Source of the DNA: Parascedosporium putredinis
Lineage: Eukaryota; Ascomycota; Sordariomycetes; Microascales; Microascaceae
DNA length: 64,000 bases
Reading direction: 5' to 3'
Assembly (NCBI GenBank): GCA_949357655.1
Contig: CASHTG010000005.1
Location: 186,001 to 250,000, forward strand
Made by a program: the position numbers and the translations under genes. Positions 21,936 through 32,871 of the stretch are shown here, one piece after another (the first letter of the stretch is position 1; each line of letters opens with the position of its first letter). The notes below the pieces were generated by a model. It did no database searches, had not been told where the DNA came from, and saw only the letters and a list, made by a program, of their open reading frames with translations.

Positions 21936-23087
21936 ACACGCCAGAGCCCACGACGTGTCGTATTTAAATCCTGCAATATACCCCTAAGAAACAATGCAAG
22001 CTGGGGGTCTCCTTCCCCCAAAAGTTCCATGTACTGTCACTTGTACCTAGAGTATTACTTGAGTGAGCGTATCGGACAGGCATCAATTCGATGGGAATGA
22101 GTGCCTGATCTGGAAAGCCGCATGTTTTTTGCGCCGAGGTCGTTTGGAGACACTCGCCATGCCCATTGTGCCCATTGACATTGAATAGTGACCGTGCGGC
22201 GGGTGCAATTGGGGCAACATGCCGAGAGCCAGGACCGAGAAGAACTTTATTAGAGAGTGTGGCTTTGGGGAGGCCCTGTTTCCGTGAGGCGAGCCGTCAT
22301 CCAGGTCGCCTCCCAGCTAAAATCGGTTTCTTGTCAGGGTCGAGCAGCGAGTCTCCAGTATGGGCCGATGCTATGAGTGGTCGAGACTCTGGGGGTGTGT
22401 GTTGTGGATCAATTTGATTGAATGATGTGACACTAGGAATTGGGAACCCACGGGCTCAGGTGCCGAGCTTGCAAGAGCGTTGTCTCCGAGCAGTTGGGAG
22501 CCGTCCGCTTGCGCCGAGGCAAAAACTCTCGACCCGCTATTTTGGAAACGCCGCCCTCAGACTCGCCCTTCTGTACATCTGATTGAGTCCTCCTCCACTA
22601 CGGGCACCATTGGAACCCCGTCGCTCCCCGCCTCCAGTTGCCCGCGGGATGATGGGTCGGAACGTCACTGGAGCTTCTTGATCTTGCTTCCTCACTTCTT
22701 ACTCCTTCTCCCATTCATTCTTTCGTGGTTTTTGTGGTGAAGCTGTGCATTTCTCTCTCTCTCTCTCCCTCCCCTTTTGGAAGTGTGGCTCGCATCATCG
22801 TCACACTGCAAGGGTCCTTATCAGCCTCTCTTCTTCTGATATTGGCGTTTTTGTTAGCCTCGTCTTTTCCCTTTCAAGTTGCCACGCCTCAAATCGAGCC
22901 GCGGTTCGTCAGATGCGCGAGCAGACACGCGATATGTCGACTTCTCCCTAAGACTCAAACACCACATCTCGAATCCTTTTTTCCCCCAGATTTGGCCCAA
23001 GCCAGGGCAAAATCAATTTGATTGTTTGGCGACCGGCGCCTTCATTTCCCGTTTCCGACGCGCACCCTTTTCTTTTTTTTTCCAACA
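21936..23087. other. Intergenic region upstream of the acyl-CoA-binding gene
   Basis: It holds the RNase III 3' UTR and the promoter and leader of the next gene. From about 22680 the sequence is C/T-rich. No gene or RNA is supported. Confidence 0.5.
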
Positions 23088-24219
23088 ATGGCGGACTCCG
23101 TAGGTTAGTTTTGACAGCCCCAATTCCGCTCCTTCCCTCCACCCGCCCCCTCTATCGCCGACACCGCCGCCCAACCTCGGCCCCCATCAACCCGCTAACC
23201 CAACACCTTTGAATTTCCATGTCTCTAGATCGCGTCTTCGTCCATGCCCTCAGCACAGTAAAGCGCATCCCCAAGACGGGGGCCATGCGCCCCCGCCCGC
23301 CGACCGGTTACGTCTCTATGGGCTCTACAAGCAAGCGATGGAGGGAGACGTCGACGGTGTCATGGAAAGGCCATCCCCGCCACCGTGGGCATGCGCAGCG
23401 AGGACCTCAAGCGGGAGATGGACAAGTGGGACGCGTGGGATGCGCAAAAGGGTCTTACCAAGACGGAGGCGAAGCGACGGTATATCGAGACGCTTATCTC
23501 CACAATGCACCGATACGCGACAACAGGGTTCGTTTTTGTTCATTCCTTCCCCCCTTTCTTTTGTGGTGTTCCCTCCTCGGTTTCATTATCGTGACCAAAG
23601 GTCCCAGCCGCTTTCCGTGTGTGACCATTGGTGATACCTACTTGATACTAACGACGCATGTCACCCTACAGGGACGCGAAGGAGCTCGTTGCCGAACTCG
23701 AGTTTGTGTGGAACCAAGTTAAGATCAACACCCCGAGCATATCCGACTCGCCCCGAAGCCCCGCGACAACGGAAAACCGAGCAGACCGCCGAAGGCGGGC
23801 CCATGAAGATCCTCAGCCCCATGAGCGAACAGGACGAGGCCGAGTTAGAGTCCCAGCGGATATCGGCCATATTAGATGACGAGGAGGAGAACGAGATCAA
23901 CGGCAGCGTACCCGTCGCGGGAAACAAGTGGGCGAGAAAGGTCGAGAGGGCGCTGCAGAAGCTGTCGACCGAGGTGGCGGCGCTGCGGGAACAAATCACG
24001 ACGGGCCGGGAGTGGAAGTTCAAGAAGGAGATGAGCTGGAAGGCGTGGTTCACGTGGCTCTTTTGGGCGGCCTTGCAACACCTCGTCATGGATTTTGTCG
24101 TGCTGAGCATCGTCCTGATATGGCTGCGGAAGAAGAAGGATAGGAGATTAGAGGACCTCGTTAGGGCTGCTCTGAAGCTTGTGAGGGAGTACGTCCGGAA
24201 AATCGTACCCTCAAGGTGA
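23088..24219 (+). CDS. Tail-anchored acyl-CoA-binding protein, ACBD5/Atg37-like (frameshifted in this sequence)
   Basis: An N-terminal acyl-CoA-binding domain and a C-terminal membrane anchor match ACBD5 and yeast Atg37, peroxisomal membrane proteins that bind long-chain acyl-CoA and act in pexophagy. Exons are 23088-23103 (MADSV), 23229-23527 and 23672-24219. The ACB domain runs from RVFVHALSTVKRIPKTG through RLRLYGLYKQAMEGDVDGVM, the ligand-contacting DLKREMDKWDAWDAQKGLTK, KRRYIETLISTMHRYA and KELVAELEFVWNQVK. A linker with MKILSPMSEQDEAE, a coiled segment (KVERALQKLSTEVAALREQI) and a hydrophobic anchor (WFTWLFWAALQHLVMDFVVL) follow. Missing bases break the frame at C runs 23290-23294 and 23375-23378 and once or twice within 23759-23803. 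Four added bases give 288 aa. Family assignment is firm; peroxisomal location is inferred from architecture. Confidence 0.85.
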
Positions 24220-25462
24220 CGATTTGGACTAATCTAATCCTCCATCCTTCTCTTCGTCTCTTTCCACTCCATCAAGGACAGATGACGCCTAACCCCCTTG
24301 CAAGAGTCTTGGCTAGGCCGTCCAGCATCTATCGCCCCGATCGATTCGACTTGGCATATTCTACTCGCCTACCCGTTTGGGCAGACAGAGCCTAAATCCA
24401 GCGATATCACACACAGCGCAAACCCTCATTACCTACTCTTCAGCCTCTCCATAATGAGTCTTTGCCGGCACCCTACCACCTTACCTCCACCCCGTTACCT
24501 CCCCCACTGCCGGCCAAGGAAATATGGGAACCTACAGCAAGGTAGACTTTCTTGGTCAGGCCTATTTTGAACCTCGACGGAACCCCTTATAACCCTCCCT
24601 ACCTCGGCGCACATATAGATCATAGACGGATCCTATAGACCGCTTAACCTCTCCCTCCTCCCTAACGCTTCAACCTCTCTGCATCTAGATGTATGAATAG
24701 ATGATTACATGTGTCTTATTAGTAATTTTAAAATATTGCTTCCACTTTGTCTCCCTGCCAGCTCGTGATGCCATCCGCTACCTCGTGGATACATGGTAGT
24801 GCTCTTGATCTCGCGTAGTCTTGGCCTAAGCTCCATGGTTAACGTCGACTCTCGCTTGCGCAAGCCATGTAATTATTCGAGATATCCCGAGCCCTTTTTC
24901 CCATGTGGCCGCCCCCTTTGAGGCGATATCAGCTTGCCAGTGCCGACGTTTTTAAGTTTATCCAAGGTATTTTCGTTCGAATGCTATATTTTCACCGACA
25001 GTTGGTCTTCGGTCCCGTAATGGGTTGAATTCCCGCACACGCCCCTCCAGTCTTCCATGTTCTTGCCTAGCACCGCCTCAAAACCCGTGCCAGATGCGAT
25101 TGTTTGGAGATATTGAATATCACCAGGTTCCTGCACTCACCCACTTCCTAGGGAGACTCTCAACCCAGACAGCAAACACCACAAAGCAGCCTTTGCCGAA
25201 TAACTACCAGGCGGCTCTTTCCTTGAATGAGGCATGAGGGGCCGAATAGCCCATGAGCACTTCCCTCAACGTGCAGGTTAGCACAAAATCCATTTGACGT
25301 TGTTGTTTGCCTTTCAAGTCGCATTTCAAATTTATCCGCCACCCCTTGGCCGCCCAGATATCTCAACTTTCTACGAGTGGCGTCTTTTTCCAAAGACAAA
25401 AAGAGAGAGCAAAAGAAACAGAAGGGCACCGTTTTGAAGATAGGACGAAGACTGCAGGGACC
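24220..25462. other. Intergenic region, 1.2 kb
   Basis: It holds the 3' UTR of the acyl-CoA-binding gene and the promoter of the 195-aa gene. No ORF with a domain and no RNA gene are visible. Confidence 0.5.
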
Positions 25463-26050
25463 ATGGCGGCACCCCCACGAATCCCCAGGTTGACGGACGT
25501 GGCGTGCAGCATATTCGTCCCCATTGAAGAAGATCTGCTCGCCCTGCCCGCCGAGTCCGAGGCAGACACGAGCCTCCAGGCCAGCGTCGACGCCATCTAC
25601 GCCCACGCCGAAAAAGTCAAGGCCAACATCATCATGTACATGAACCGCGAAAAGGAAGCCCTCTCCGCCGAGTACCACGCGAAGCGGGCCGCGGACCCCA
25701 AGAAGGGCGAGACGACCGCGCGGCCCTACGCGCCCGCAGACGAGGCTCTCATGGTGGAAGCCATGTGCAAGACTGCGGATCCGTCCGTCGACTACGAGAT
25801 CAAGACGGCGGCCAACATCCCGCGCCCGCGTGGGACGGTGCCCCGCAAGCCTGGGGATGCCCTTAGGGAGCACTACATAGTGCGGGTGATGCAGTTGGCG
25901 GAGGCGGCGGTTCAGGAGCTAGAGGCGTATGGGAGACATGTAGATTTGGTTGTGGACAGGTTCAAGGCGCGGACGAAGGAGGTTGAGGACAAGGCTTCGA
26001 GGGAGAGGGCTGCTGCGGAGGTTGGCGCGGAAGCGATGGATATAGACTGA
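25463..26050 (+). CDS. Unrecognised 195-aa helical protein
   Basis: I do not recognise this protein. The ATG at 25463 has a good context (ACCATGG), and the codons strongly favour C or G in the third position, like neighbouring real genes. It starts MAAPPRIPRLTDVACSIFVP. A predicted helical region (SLQASVDAIYAHAEKVKANI and the charged EALSAEYHAKRAADPK), a Pro-rich middle (NIPRPRGTVPRKPGDALRE) and a long amphipathic C-terminal helix (VMQLAEAAVQELEAYGRHVD onward) follow. It ends in an acidic MDID. I see no signal peptide, membrane segment, Cys cluster or catalytic motif. The frame is open for 588 bp with no intron. A longer reading from 25307 adds 52 residues without the third-position bias, so I prefer 25463. 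It could be a subunit of a larger assembly, but nothing in the sequence says which. Confidence 0.75.
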   Translation: MAAPPRIPRLTDVACSIFVPIEEDLLALPAESEADTSLQASVDAIYAHAEKVKANIIMYMNREKEALSAEYHAKRAADPKKGETTARPYAPADEALMVEAMCKTADPSVDYEIKTAANIPRPRGTVPRKPGDALREHYIVRVMQLAEAAVQELEAYGRHVDLVVDRFKARTKEVEDKASRERAAAEVGAEAMDID

Positions 26051-26814
26051 GAGGCGTAGGGTGCTCATACTGATAGCTAAGGGGCATCTTTAGTCAACCC
26101 GTGGCTATTTGAATGCCTCCCCGTCTTCCTCAATATCACACATCCAATCCGTCCCCTGAAGAGCGAGCCCAGATACGGAGTGGCACTCGAGTGCTGGGTA
26201 TCCGTCACTAGGGTCACGAGCCATCTAGTCACGGGCATCTACGACTTGTCTCTTTGAGACTGGAAATGGGTTCATTCTTCTTCATGCGTTTCAATAGAGG
26301 CCCCAGAGATGAGATGTGACAAAAACCGGCGGTAAGAAGCAACGGTCATCGAGTTTTGAGGCTCTGCGATGCATCCATAAACGGCGTCTATAATAATTTA
26401 TCTTGGGCACAAGATAGAGGAAGGCTCGATTGAAAACATCAAAAACCCTGCCGAATGGCCGAGTTTTGAGTCCAAAGCTCACCTACAATAAAATGTGTCC
26501 GTGTACAATTGATGAGAAAAAGAAGAAGAAAAAAGGCTTCGACAAATTCGGCGCTGCAAATTTGCTTCAAATAATAAATTTGGCGTGGGAGCAGGAAAGT
26601 GGGTAAAGTTTATGCCTGAGGCGGTCAATAATTGACCAATCACGGCTGTGGTAATCACTTCCGTCAAGTTCTCGTCGAAATGCTCTCAAACCACATCACG
26701 ACAACGACCTGTCCAACAGAAGCAACCCCTTCAACAACTACCCACCCTCTCCCCTCTCGGAAAGAGTACGCCCTCCCCCGATCGTCTTTCCTTGCATCCA
26801 TACGGGGCGATACG
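26051..26814. other. Intergenic region upstream of nuo78
   Basis: It holds the 3' UTR of the 195-aa gene and the nuo78 promoter. The part at 26330-26610 is A/T-rich. No gene is supported. Confidence 0.5.
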
Positions 26815-29424
26815 ATGTTGCGGCAGTCTTTGGCTCGATCGGCCTGGCGGACGGGCAGGCGTGTCGCCAGCGCCCCGAGGGCTTTCTCGGCAACCACCCA
26901 GCGTCCGGCCGAGGTGGAACTCACAATTGGTAGGGAAACACGCTTAATACTGCTCAATTGACCTTAATGGAGTTGCTAACGCTGTTTTAGATGGCAAGAA
27001 GGTGTCGATAGAAGGTAGAGAGCCCACTATGGTTGAATGAAAGGGTTTTGTTGCTAACCTCTCCACAGCTGGTTCTGCCTTGATCCAGGCGTGTGAAAAG
27101 GCCGGAGCTACTGTACCAAGGTATGTCCACCATCTCGAATTGATGACCCCAATCGGTCTCGATGCTAATTATTGCCTTTACAGATATTGTTACCATGAGT
27201 ATGCCTTGTTTTTTTCTTCCCCTTCGCCCGTCGCTCCTCTGACCCGAAACCCCGATACAATATTCGTTCGCACGAGCCAATTTCTAACCGCAGCCTTTTT
27301 CTCAAAACAGGAAACTCATGATTGCCGGAAACTGTCGTATGTGTTTGGTCGAAGTCGAGAGGGCGCCGAAGCCCGTCGCCTCCTGCGCGTGGCCCGTACA
27401 ACCCGGCATGGTCGTCAAGACCAACTCGCCTCTCGTGCACAAGGCCCGCGAGGGTGTGATGGAGTTCCTCCTCGCCAACCATCCTCTGGATTGCCCCATT
27501 TGCGACCAGGGTGGCGAGTGCGATCTCCAGGATCAATCCATGCGATATGGTGCCGACCGTGGTCGATTCCACGAGGTTGGCGGCAAGCGTGCCGTCGAGG
27601 ACAAGAACATTGGCCCCCTTATCAAGACGTCGATGAACCGATGCATCCACTGCACGCGTTGTATCCGATTCGCCAACGACATCGCCGGTGCCCACGAGCT
27701 TGGCTCTAGCGGCCGTGGTAACGACTTGCAAATCGGCACATACCTCGAGCAGTCTCTCGACTCTGAGATGTCCGCCAACGTCATCGACCTCTGCCCCGTC
27801 GGTGCCCTGACTTCCAAGCCTTATGCCTTCCGCGCTAGGCCTTGGGAGCTCAAGCACACCGAGTCTGTCGATGTCCTTGACGGTATCGGTTCCAACATCC
27901 GTGTCGATTCCCGAGGTCTCGAAGTTATGAGGATTCTCCCCAGGCTCAACGACGACGTTAACGAGGAGTGGATCAATGACAAGACCCGATTCGCCTGCGA
28001 CGGCCTCAAGACCCAGCGCCTAACCATGCCCCTTGTCAAGAGGCAAGGCAAGTTCGAGCCCGCCGACTGGGAACAGGCCCTCACCGAGGTCGCTGCTGCC
28101 TTTGCCCAGATCAAGCCCCAGGCCAACGAGTTCAAGGTCGTCGCCGGTGAGCTCACCGACGTCGAGACCATGGTCGCCATGAAGGACCTCGCCAACAGGC
28201 TAGGATCTGACAACCTCGCCCTGGATATGCCCGCTGGAAGCCTGCCTATCGCCCACGGCATCGACGTCCGGTCCAACTACCGCTTCAACTCCACCATCTG
28301 GGGTGTCGAGGATGTCGACGCCATGCTCATCGTCGGCACCAACCCCCGCCACGAAGCCGCTGTCCTCAACGCCCGTATTCGCAAGCAGTGGCTCCGCTCC
28401 GATCTCGAGATCGCCGTAGTTGGCGAGAGCTGGAAGTCGACCTTTGAGTTCGAGCATCTCGGCACCGACCACGCCGCTCTGAAGAAGGCCCTTGTCGGTC
28501 CCTTTGGCAAGAAGCTCCAGGCTGCCAAGCGCCCCATGATCGTCGTGGGCTCTGGTGTCACCGACCACCCCGACGCCAAGGCCTTCTACGAGACCATTGG
28601 TGCCTTCGTCGATAAGAACGCTGCCAACTTCATTACCCCCGAGTGGAACGGCTTCAACATCCTCCAAAGGGCTGCCTCTCGCGCCGGCGCCTACGAGGTC
28701 GGCTTCGTCACCCCTCCCCCGAGGTTGCCCAGACCAAGCCCAAGATCGTCTGGCTCCTCGGCGCTGACGAGATTGATCCCGCCTCCATTCCCCGCGATGC
28801 CTTTGTCGTTTACCAGGGCCACCACGGTGACAAGGGCGCTGAGCTCGCCGACGTCATCCTTCCTGGTGCCGCCTACACCGAGAAGGCTGGCACCTACGTC
28901 AACACTGAAGGTCGCGTCCAGTCCACTCGTGCCGCCACCTCTCTCCCCGGTGCTTCCCGGCCCGACTGGAAGATTATCCGTGCGGCTAGCGAGTTCCTTG
29001 GTGCCGCCCTTCCCTACGACGACCTCGCCGCTCTTCGCGAGAGGATGGTATCGATCAGCCCCGCCCTCGCTGCCTACGACGTCATCGAGCCCACCGCTCT
29101 CCCCCAGCTCAGCAAGGTGCAACTAGTAGACCACAACAAGGGATCTAAGCCCACTGGTCAGCCTCTCAAGCACGTTATTGAGAACTTCTACTTTACCGAT
29201 GTCATCTCCCGAAGGTATGTACAGACGGACGTCTTTTAGTGGCCCCACGGCCTTTTTGTGTGTATCTATTTGAACTTGACTAACGAACCGTTTCTCTCTC
29301 TCTCTAGCTCCCCACGATGGCTCGCTGCTCCGCCGCTAAGGCGACGGGCAACCCCCAAACGAATTTCATGGCGCCCGGTGTAGAGGAGGACAGGCCAATG
29401 GGCCAGATCGCTTACGGCGCGTGA
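26815..29424 (+). CDS. nuo78: NADH:ubiquinone oxidoreductase 78-kDa subunit (NDUFS1/Nuo78; frameshifted in this sequence)
   Basis: This is the largest matrix-arm subunit of complex I; it carries three iron-sulfur clusters and passes electrons from the flavin to the quinone site. Exons: 26815-26929, 26991-27014, 27069-27120, 27184-27198 (15 nt), 27311-29214 and 29308-29424. MLRQSLARSAWRTGRRVAS is a presequence. The [2Fe-2S] ferredoxin domain has YCYH, NCRMC and SCAWP Cys. Cluster ligands follow in HPLDCPICDQGGECDLQDQS and NRCIHCTRCIRFANDIAGAH, then LCPVGALTSK. The rest is the molybdopterin-oxidoreductase-like domain (VEDVDAMLIVGTNPRHEAAV, PGAAYTEKAGTYVNTEGRVQ). Single C losses break the frame at 28711-28714 and at 29310-29313. 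Corrected length is 742 aa and the true stop is at 29422-29424; the uncorrected frame would stop early in the last exon. Confidence 0.95.
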
Positions 29425-29763
29425 AGATCGTGAAGGAGGAAGGAGAAGGAAGAGCTGATGGCCTCGGGGAAATAGACTGTTCATTACTGTGTCGCTCGGG
29501 CTGATTGCATTTTTTCCATCCAATGTACATAATGTTTCTCTCGGATTCCGGGAACGGGTAGAGATGGCGAGGTGAAGAAAGTAAAAAGAACTTTTTTTCC
29601 AAAACCCAGATGGTATTATCTTTGACCGTGAATAAGTTAACCGCTGCAAACTACGAGGAAATAGGTTTCATTCTTCGGATCAGCTTTTTTTTAATGGCCT
29701 CAGTTATGTTTATTATTATTTAGCTTTCAACTACACTCGTCATATTTCACAAAAGATTACTGC
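29425..29763. other. Convergent 3' region between nuo78 and the aldo-keto reductase gene
   Basis: A short A/T-rich region where two 3' UTRs converge. It contains a PUF-like octamer at 29524-29531 on the nuo78 sense strand. Confidence 0.5.
29524..29531 (+). promoter_or_regulatory. Candidate PUF-protein binding site UGUACAUA in the nuo78 3' UTR
   Basis: The sense strand carries TGTACATA 100 nt after the nuo78 stop, an exact match to the Puf3/Pumilio consensus UGUANAUA. This is an RNA-level site and is predicted only from sequence. Confidence 0.45.
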
Positions 29764-30859
29764 CTAGCTCCTATCGTCCTCGGTATAGCGGTTGAGGAAA
29801 AAGGCGCGATAATGCTTCTGACGACCAGCCTCAGCAATCCCCTTGACTTCCTCATCCGTAAGCTTGAAGGAGGGGACCTTTTCAATGTAGTTCCTAAGCC
29901 TCTCCTCCTTGGAGCTGGTGGTGATGGCCACGACGCCCGAGTCAATGACCCACCTCAAGCCCACCTCGGACTCGGAGACGCCATACTTCTTGGCAAGCTT
30001 CTCGTAAAGGGGACCACGGGGCCATCGACATTGCGAACGATGGGGGTGAGGGGTCCGTACGCAGAGGTGGTGATGCTATGCTGGCGGTGGAAGTCGAGGA
30101 GGTCGCCGTGCTGGAGGTACGGGTGAAACTCGATCTGGTTGACGGCGGGGATGACGCCACCGGCGGCGACGAGGACCTCGAGGTGTTCGCGGAGGAAGTT
30201 GGAGACGCCAATGGAGCGGGCCTTGCCGTCTGCTTTCAGGGACTGGAGGTCGGCCCAGGTGGCGCGGAGCTTGGCGGGGTCGTAGGGGCGAGCTTGGTGC
30301 CGGAGTCGCCGCCGGAGAAGGGGTGGTGGATGAGGTAGAGGTCGACGTAGTCGAGGCCGAGCTTGGCGAGGGACTCGGAAAAAGTCTGGGAGGCTGGGTT
30401 GGCGTAGGAGGAGTATTTGGTTGTGACGAAGAGGGAGGAGCGGGGACGCCGGATTCGCGAATGGCTTCGCCGAGTTCTGCTTCGTTGCCGTACACTGTAA
30501 AGGGGAGAGAGAGAAGGGGGTTGGTGTTAGTGCGTAGGTTGCGCGTGAAGGTGGAAAGATGGGGAATTTTGGACGTACTTTGAGCTCCGTCGAGGTGGAG
30601 GAAACCGGTCGCGATGGCCTTTTGGTGAGCTCGATTAGGGACTCATCGCGGGGGCCGCCGCGAGTAGCGCGCGCGGTTCCGAGGCCGTAGGCAAGCTATG
30701 CGTCGTGTTAGTCTCTTTATCGTCTTTGCGTCTAGCTCTGTGCGCTTCTGCTTCCGTTGTCATGGCTTGATGGTGGAGGGGTTTGGGAGAGGGGCAAGGT
30801 ACCGCGGGAATCTCGTGGCCGTCATTGAGCTTGACGGTGGGGATCTTGCTTGCAGACAT
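29764..30859 (-). CDS. Aldo-keto reductase, NADPH-dependent (frameshifted in this sequence)
   Basis: A cytosolic (beta/alpha)8 aldo-keto reductase that reduces aldehydes, keto-sugars or keto-esters. Exons: 30859-30803, 30695-30579 and 30494-29764. The tetrad is visible: Asp in FLHLDGAQ, Tyr in MYGNEAELGEAI, Lys in FVTTKYSSYA and His in YLIHHPFSGG. Further segments are KARSIGVSNFLREHLEVL, PAVNQIEFHPYLQ, the NADPH-site loop SAYGPLTPI, and VIDSGVVAITTSSKEERLRN. Four single-base losses break the frame: the T run 30620-30623 and the G runs 30442-30445, 30285-30288 and 30009-30012. Corrected length is 302 aa, normal for the family. The N-terminus lacks a targeting peptide. The exact substrate cannot be read from sequence; it resembles fungal sugar/keto reductases of the AKR3/AKR2 type. 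Confidence 0.9.
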
Positions 30860-32336
30860 CTTGAGATCAAGTCCAAAAATATATTGTAATATTCAAGGTC
30901 AGGTGTGTGTGGTTAGAAGTTTGAAAGAATCGAGTATTAAAGCTGGTGGCGTTGTTGGGGAATTTTATCTCGAACTCTCGTTGACACACGTCACAACAGC
31001 CGACGAGGGACTTATAATGACTACAGCTAACATCTTAGTTTAGACTAGAACTACGAAAGAGCCTTTTACAATTACTAAGAAACACCCCTCCTCAATTTCA
31101 ACTCGGAAAGTGGGCAAGAGGAAGACACGATGGAGAGAGAGAAAAGAAAAACCGGGGCATCTGGTTTTGTGACGGCGCTTTCTAGTCCGGTTATCCGGGG
31201 TGTCTTTGCCAATCAGACACCATTCCATGGAGAAATCGCGTATCTGGTTTGCATGATACAAGGGGGAAATGGATCACCAGGTTCCCGTTTTTGGTCTTTT
31301 CTTCTTGGTTTTCCCAAGATGGAACCTGCAGGACAGGAACTGACTAATTCTCAAGCCGGCACCGGAGAGGCCATCGTCGATGTCGAGGTAGAAGAAAAAA
31401 ATTAGGGGACGTGTTACCAAATGCTCTTGTTCTATTCGCGTGCTGGATAAACCCTCTTCCGTCATCGAGCTTTCGTGGTGGGGGAAGTCGTAGCTAGTGT
31501 CGGTTCGAGGCCATTTCAAGGTGAAAAGAGGAGTAGCGCGCCATCGACCAGGGAAACACGACAGCGGAGGCTCGAGGCAGACAACCCGCTCCTTGTCGCT
31601 CGTGGTAACGGGCGAAGATGAGAAGCTAGCTGCCGGAATGGCTCTGCGTGATTTCGTGCAAACGCTGTCAGTTATGGCGCATTTTGCTCCCGCTTCCACG
31701 TGTGTTTGGCGTGACGTGGGGAAGAGGGGAAAACCTGTACGGTTCTAGTCATACAGTTCAACCCGGACGTGTAGAGATGGCCATTGGCCTAACATAGGGA
31801 CCCTTTTACTGGTCTGCTATGAGTCGCGATTCAATGAGACGCCGTATTCGGGAGTGTGTGCCTTTTGGACTGATTGCGGGGTTGAGAATCTTGGGAACCT
31901 TTTTGATTTGGAGAGTGGCATTCCGTCCGGGCAAAGTACACGAGGGGGAAAGGGTCACTACAACACATCCAAGAAAGATATTAGATCATCTACACCTCAA
32001 TTCTGCTGCTCTTTAAACCAAGAATATGTGAACGGATGTTAGTCTGAGGAGCAAGTCGACTTTTCGTGAGAACTCAAAATCCTGCGCGCAGGACTCAAGC
32101 CAATCAGGGATGGCCCCGGCCCGGTGCCGTTGCTCTTGGGTTCAAATAGAAAGATCGCTTTCACCAGCCACATTCCTTGTGTGGCTTCTCTCCTCAGCCC
32201 CTAAAACTCTCCAGACCCACATTAAACCTCACCAGCCTGGAACTTTTTCGCCGACCGCGTTCGACTCCCAAGAGCTGTAGGGGAGATCTCGAAAAGCGAC
32301 AATTTCAATTCCCCAGCAACGCCAAATTTTCCCACC
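30860..32336. other. Divergent intergenic region between aldo-keto reductase and mS33 genes
   Basis: A 1.5 kb promoter region for two divergent genes. ORFs here (for example 31130-31405, 31497-31748) have no domain. I see no RNA gene or mobile element. Confidence 0.5.
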
Positions 32337-32871
32337 ATGAGCGTTCCGAGAGCGAGGCTCCTTGAGCTTATGAAGGTATGTGTTTGCACGAACCTCAGCT
32401 CCTAACCATCCCGAGCCCGTCCAGAGAAGCTAATCGACACCCTCTTGTGGTCTGACTGCAGGCGCAATGCCAGGTCTTCGCGACAGTGTACAACCCCGAG
32501 GGTCTCCGACTCGGCAACAAGGTGCTCCGACAAAGGCTTCGAGGCCCAGCGCTTGCGGCGTACTACCCGAAGAGGACTGTATCGGTTAGGGATATCAACA
32601 ACTCGTTTGGCCCCCACATCGAGACGTGGGATGAGGCTGAGCAGGAGCGACTGGAGCACATTGAAGAGTTCGTGAACCACGCGCTGTGCTAGTTTTTCCA
32701 TTGAATGTTTACTAACACGCTTGATCAGGGTACACGCCAGAGGCAAGCGCGCTCCTAAGAAGAAGTCGGAACCTCCTGGTAAGTTCAGGTCCCAGCAACG
32801 CCCTTTCGTACTGGGGCGGGCCGTTAGCTAATGCGCAATCTTTCATAGCGGCGCCGACGAGGAGAAAGTAA
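32337..32871 (+). CDS. rsm27: Mitochondrial small-subunit ribosomal protein mS33 (Rsm27)
   Basis: mS33 is a small mitochondria-specific protein of the 37S ribosomal subunit. The N-terminus MSVPRARLLELMK, spliced to AQCQVFATVYNPEG, matches the family, followed by RLGNKVLRQRLRGPALAAYY and a C-terminal ARGKRAPKKK tail. Exons: 32337-32375, 32462-about 32685, 32729-32779 and 32849-32871 (ends AAPTRRK). The exon 2/3 junction is uncertain. The donor that best fits homolog spacing (GTGAAC at 32672) is out of phase with exon 3 unless the GGG at 32728-32730 has one base too many. The in-phase alternative is a weak GTGCTA donor at 32686, which adds four residues. The mature protein is about 108-112 aa. 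A PUF-like site lies 38 nt after the stop. Confidence 0.88.
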
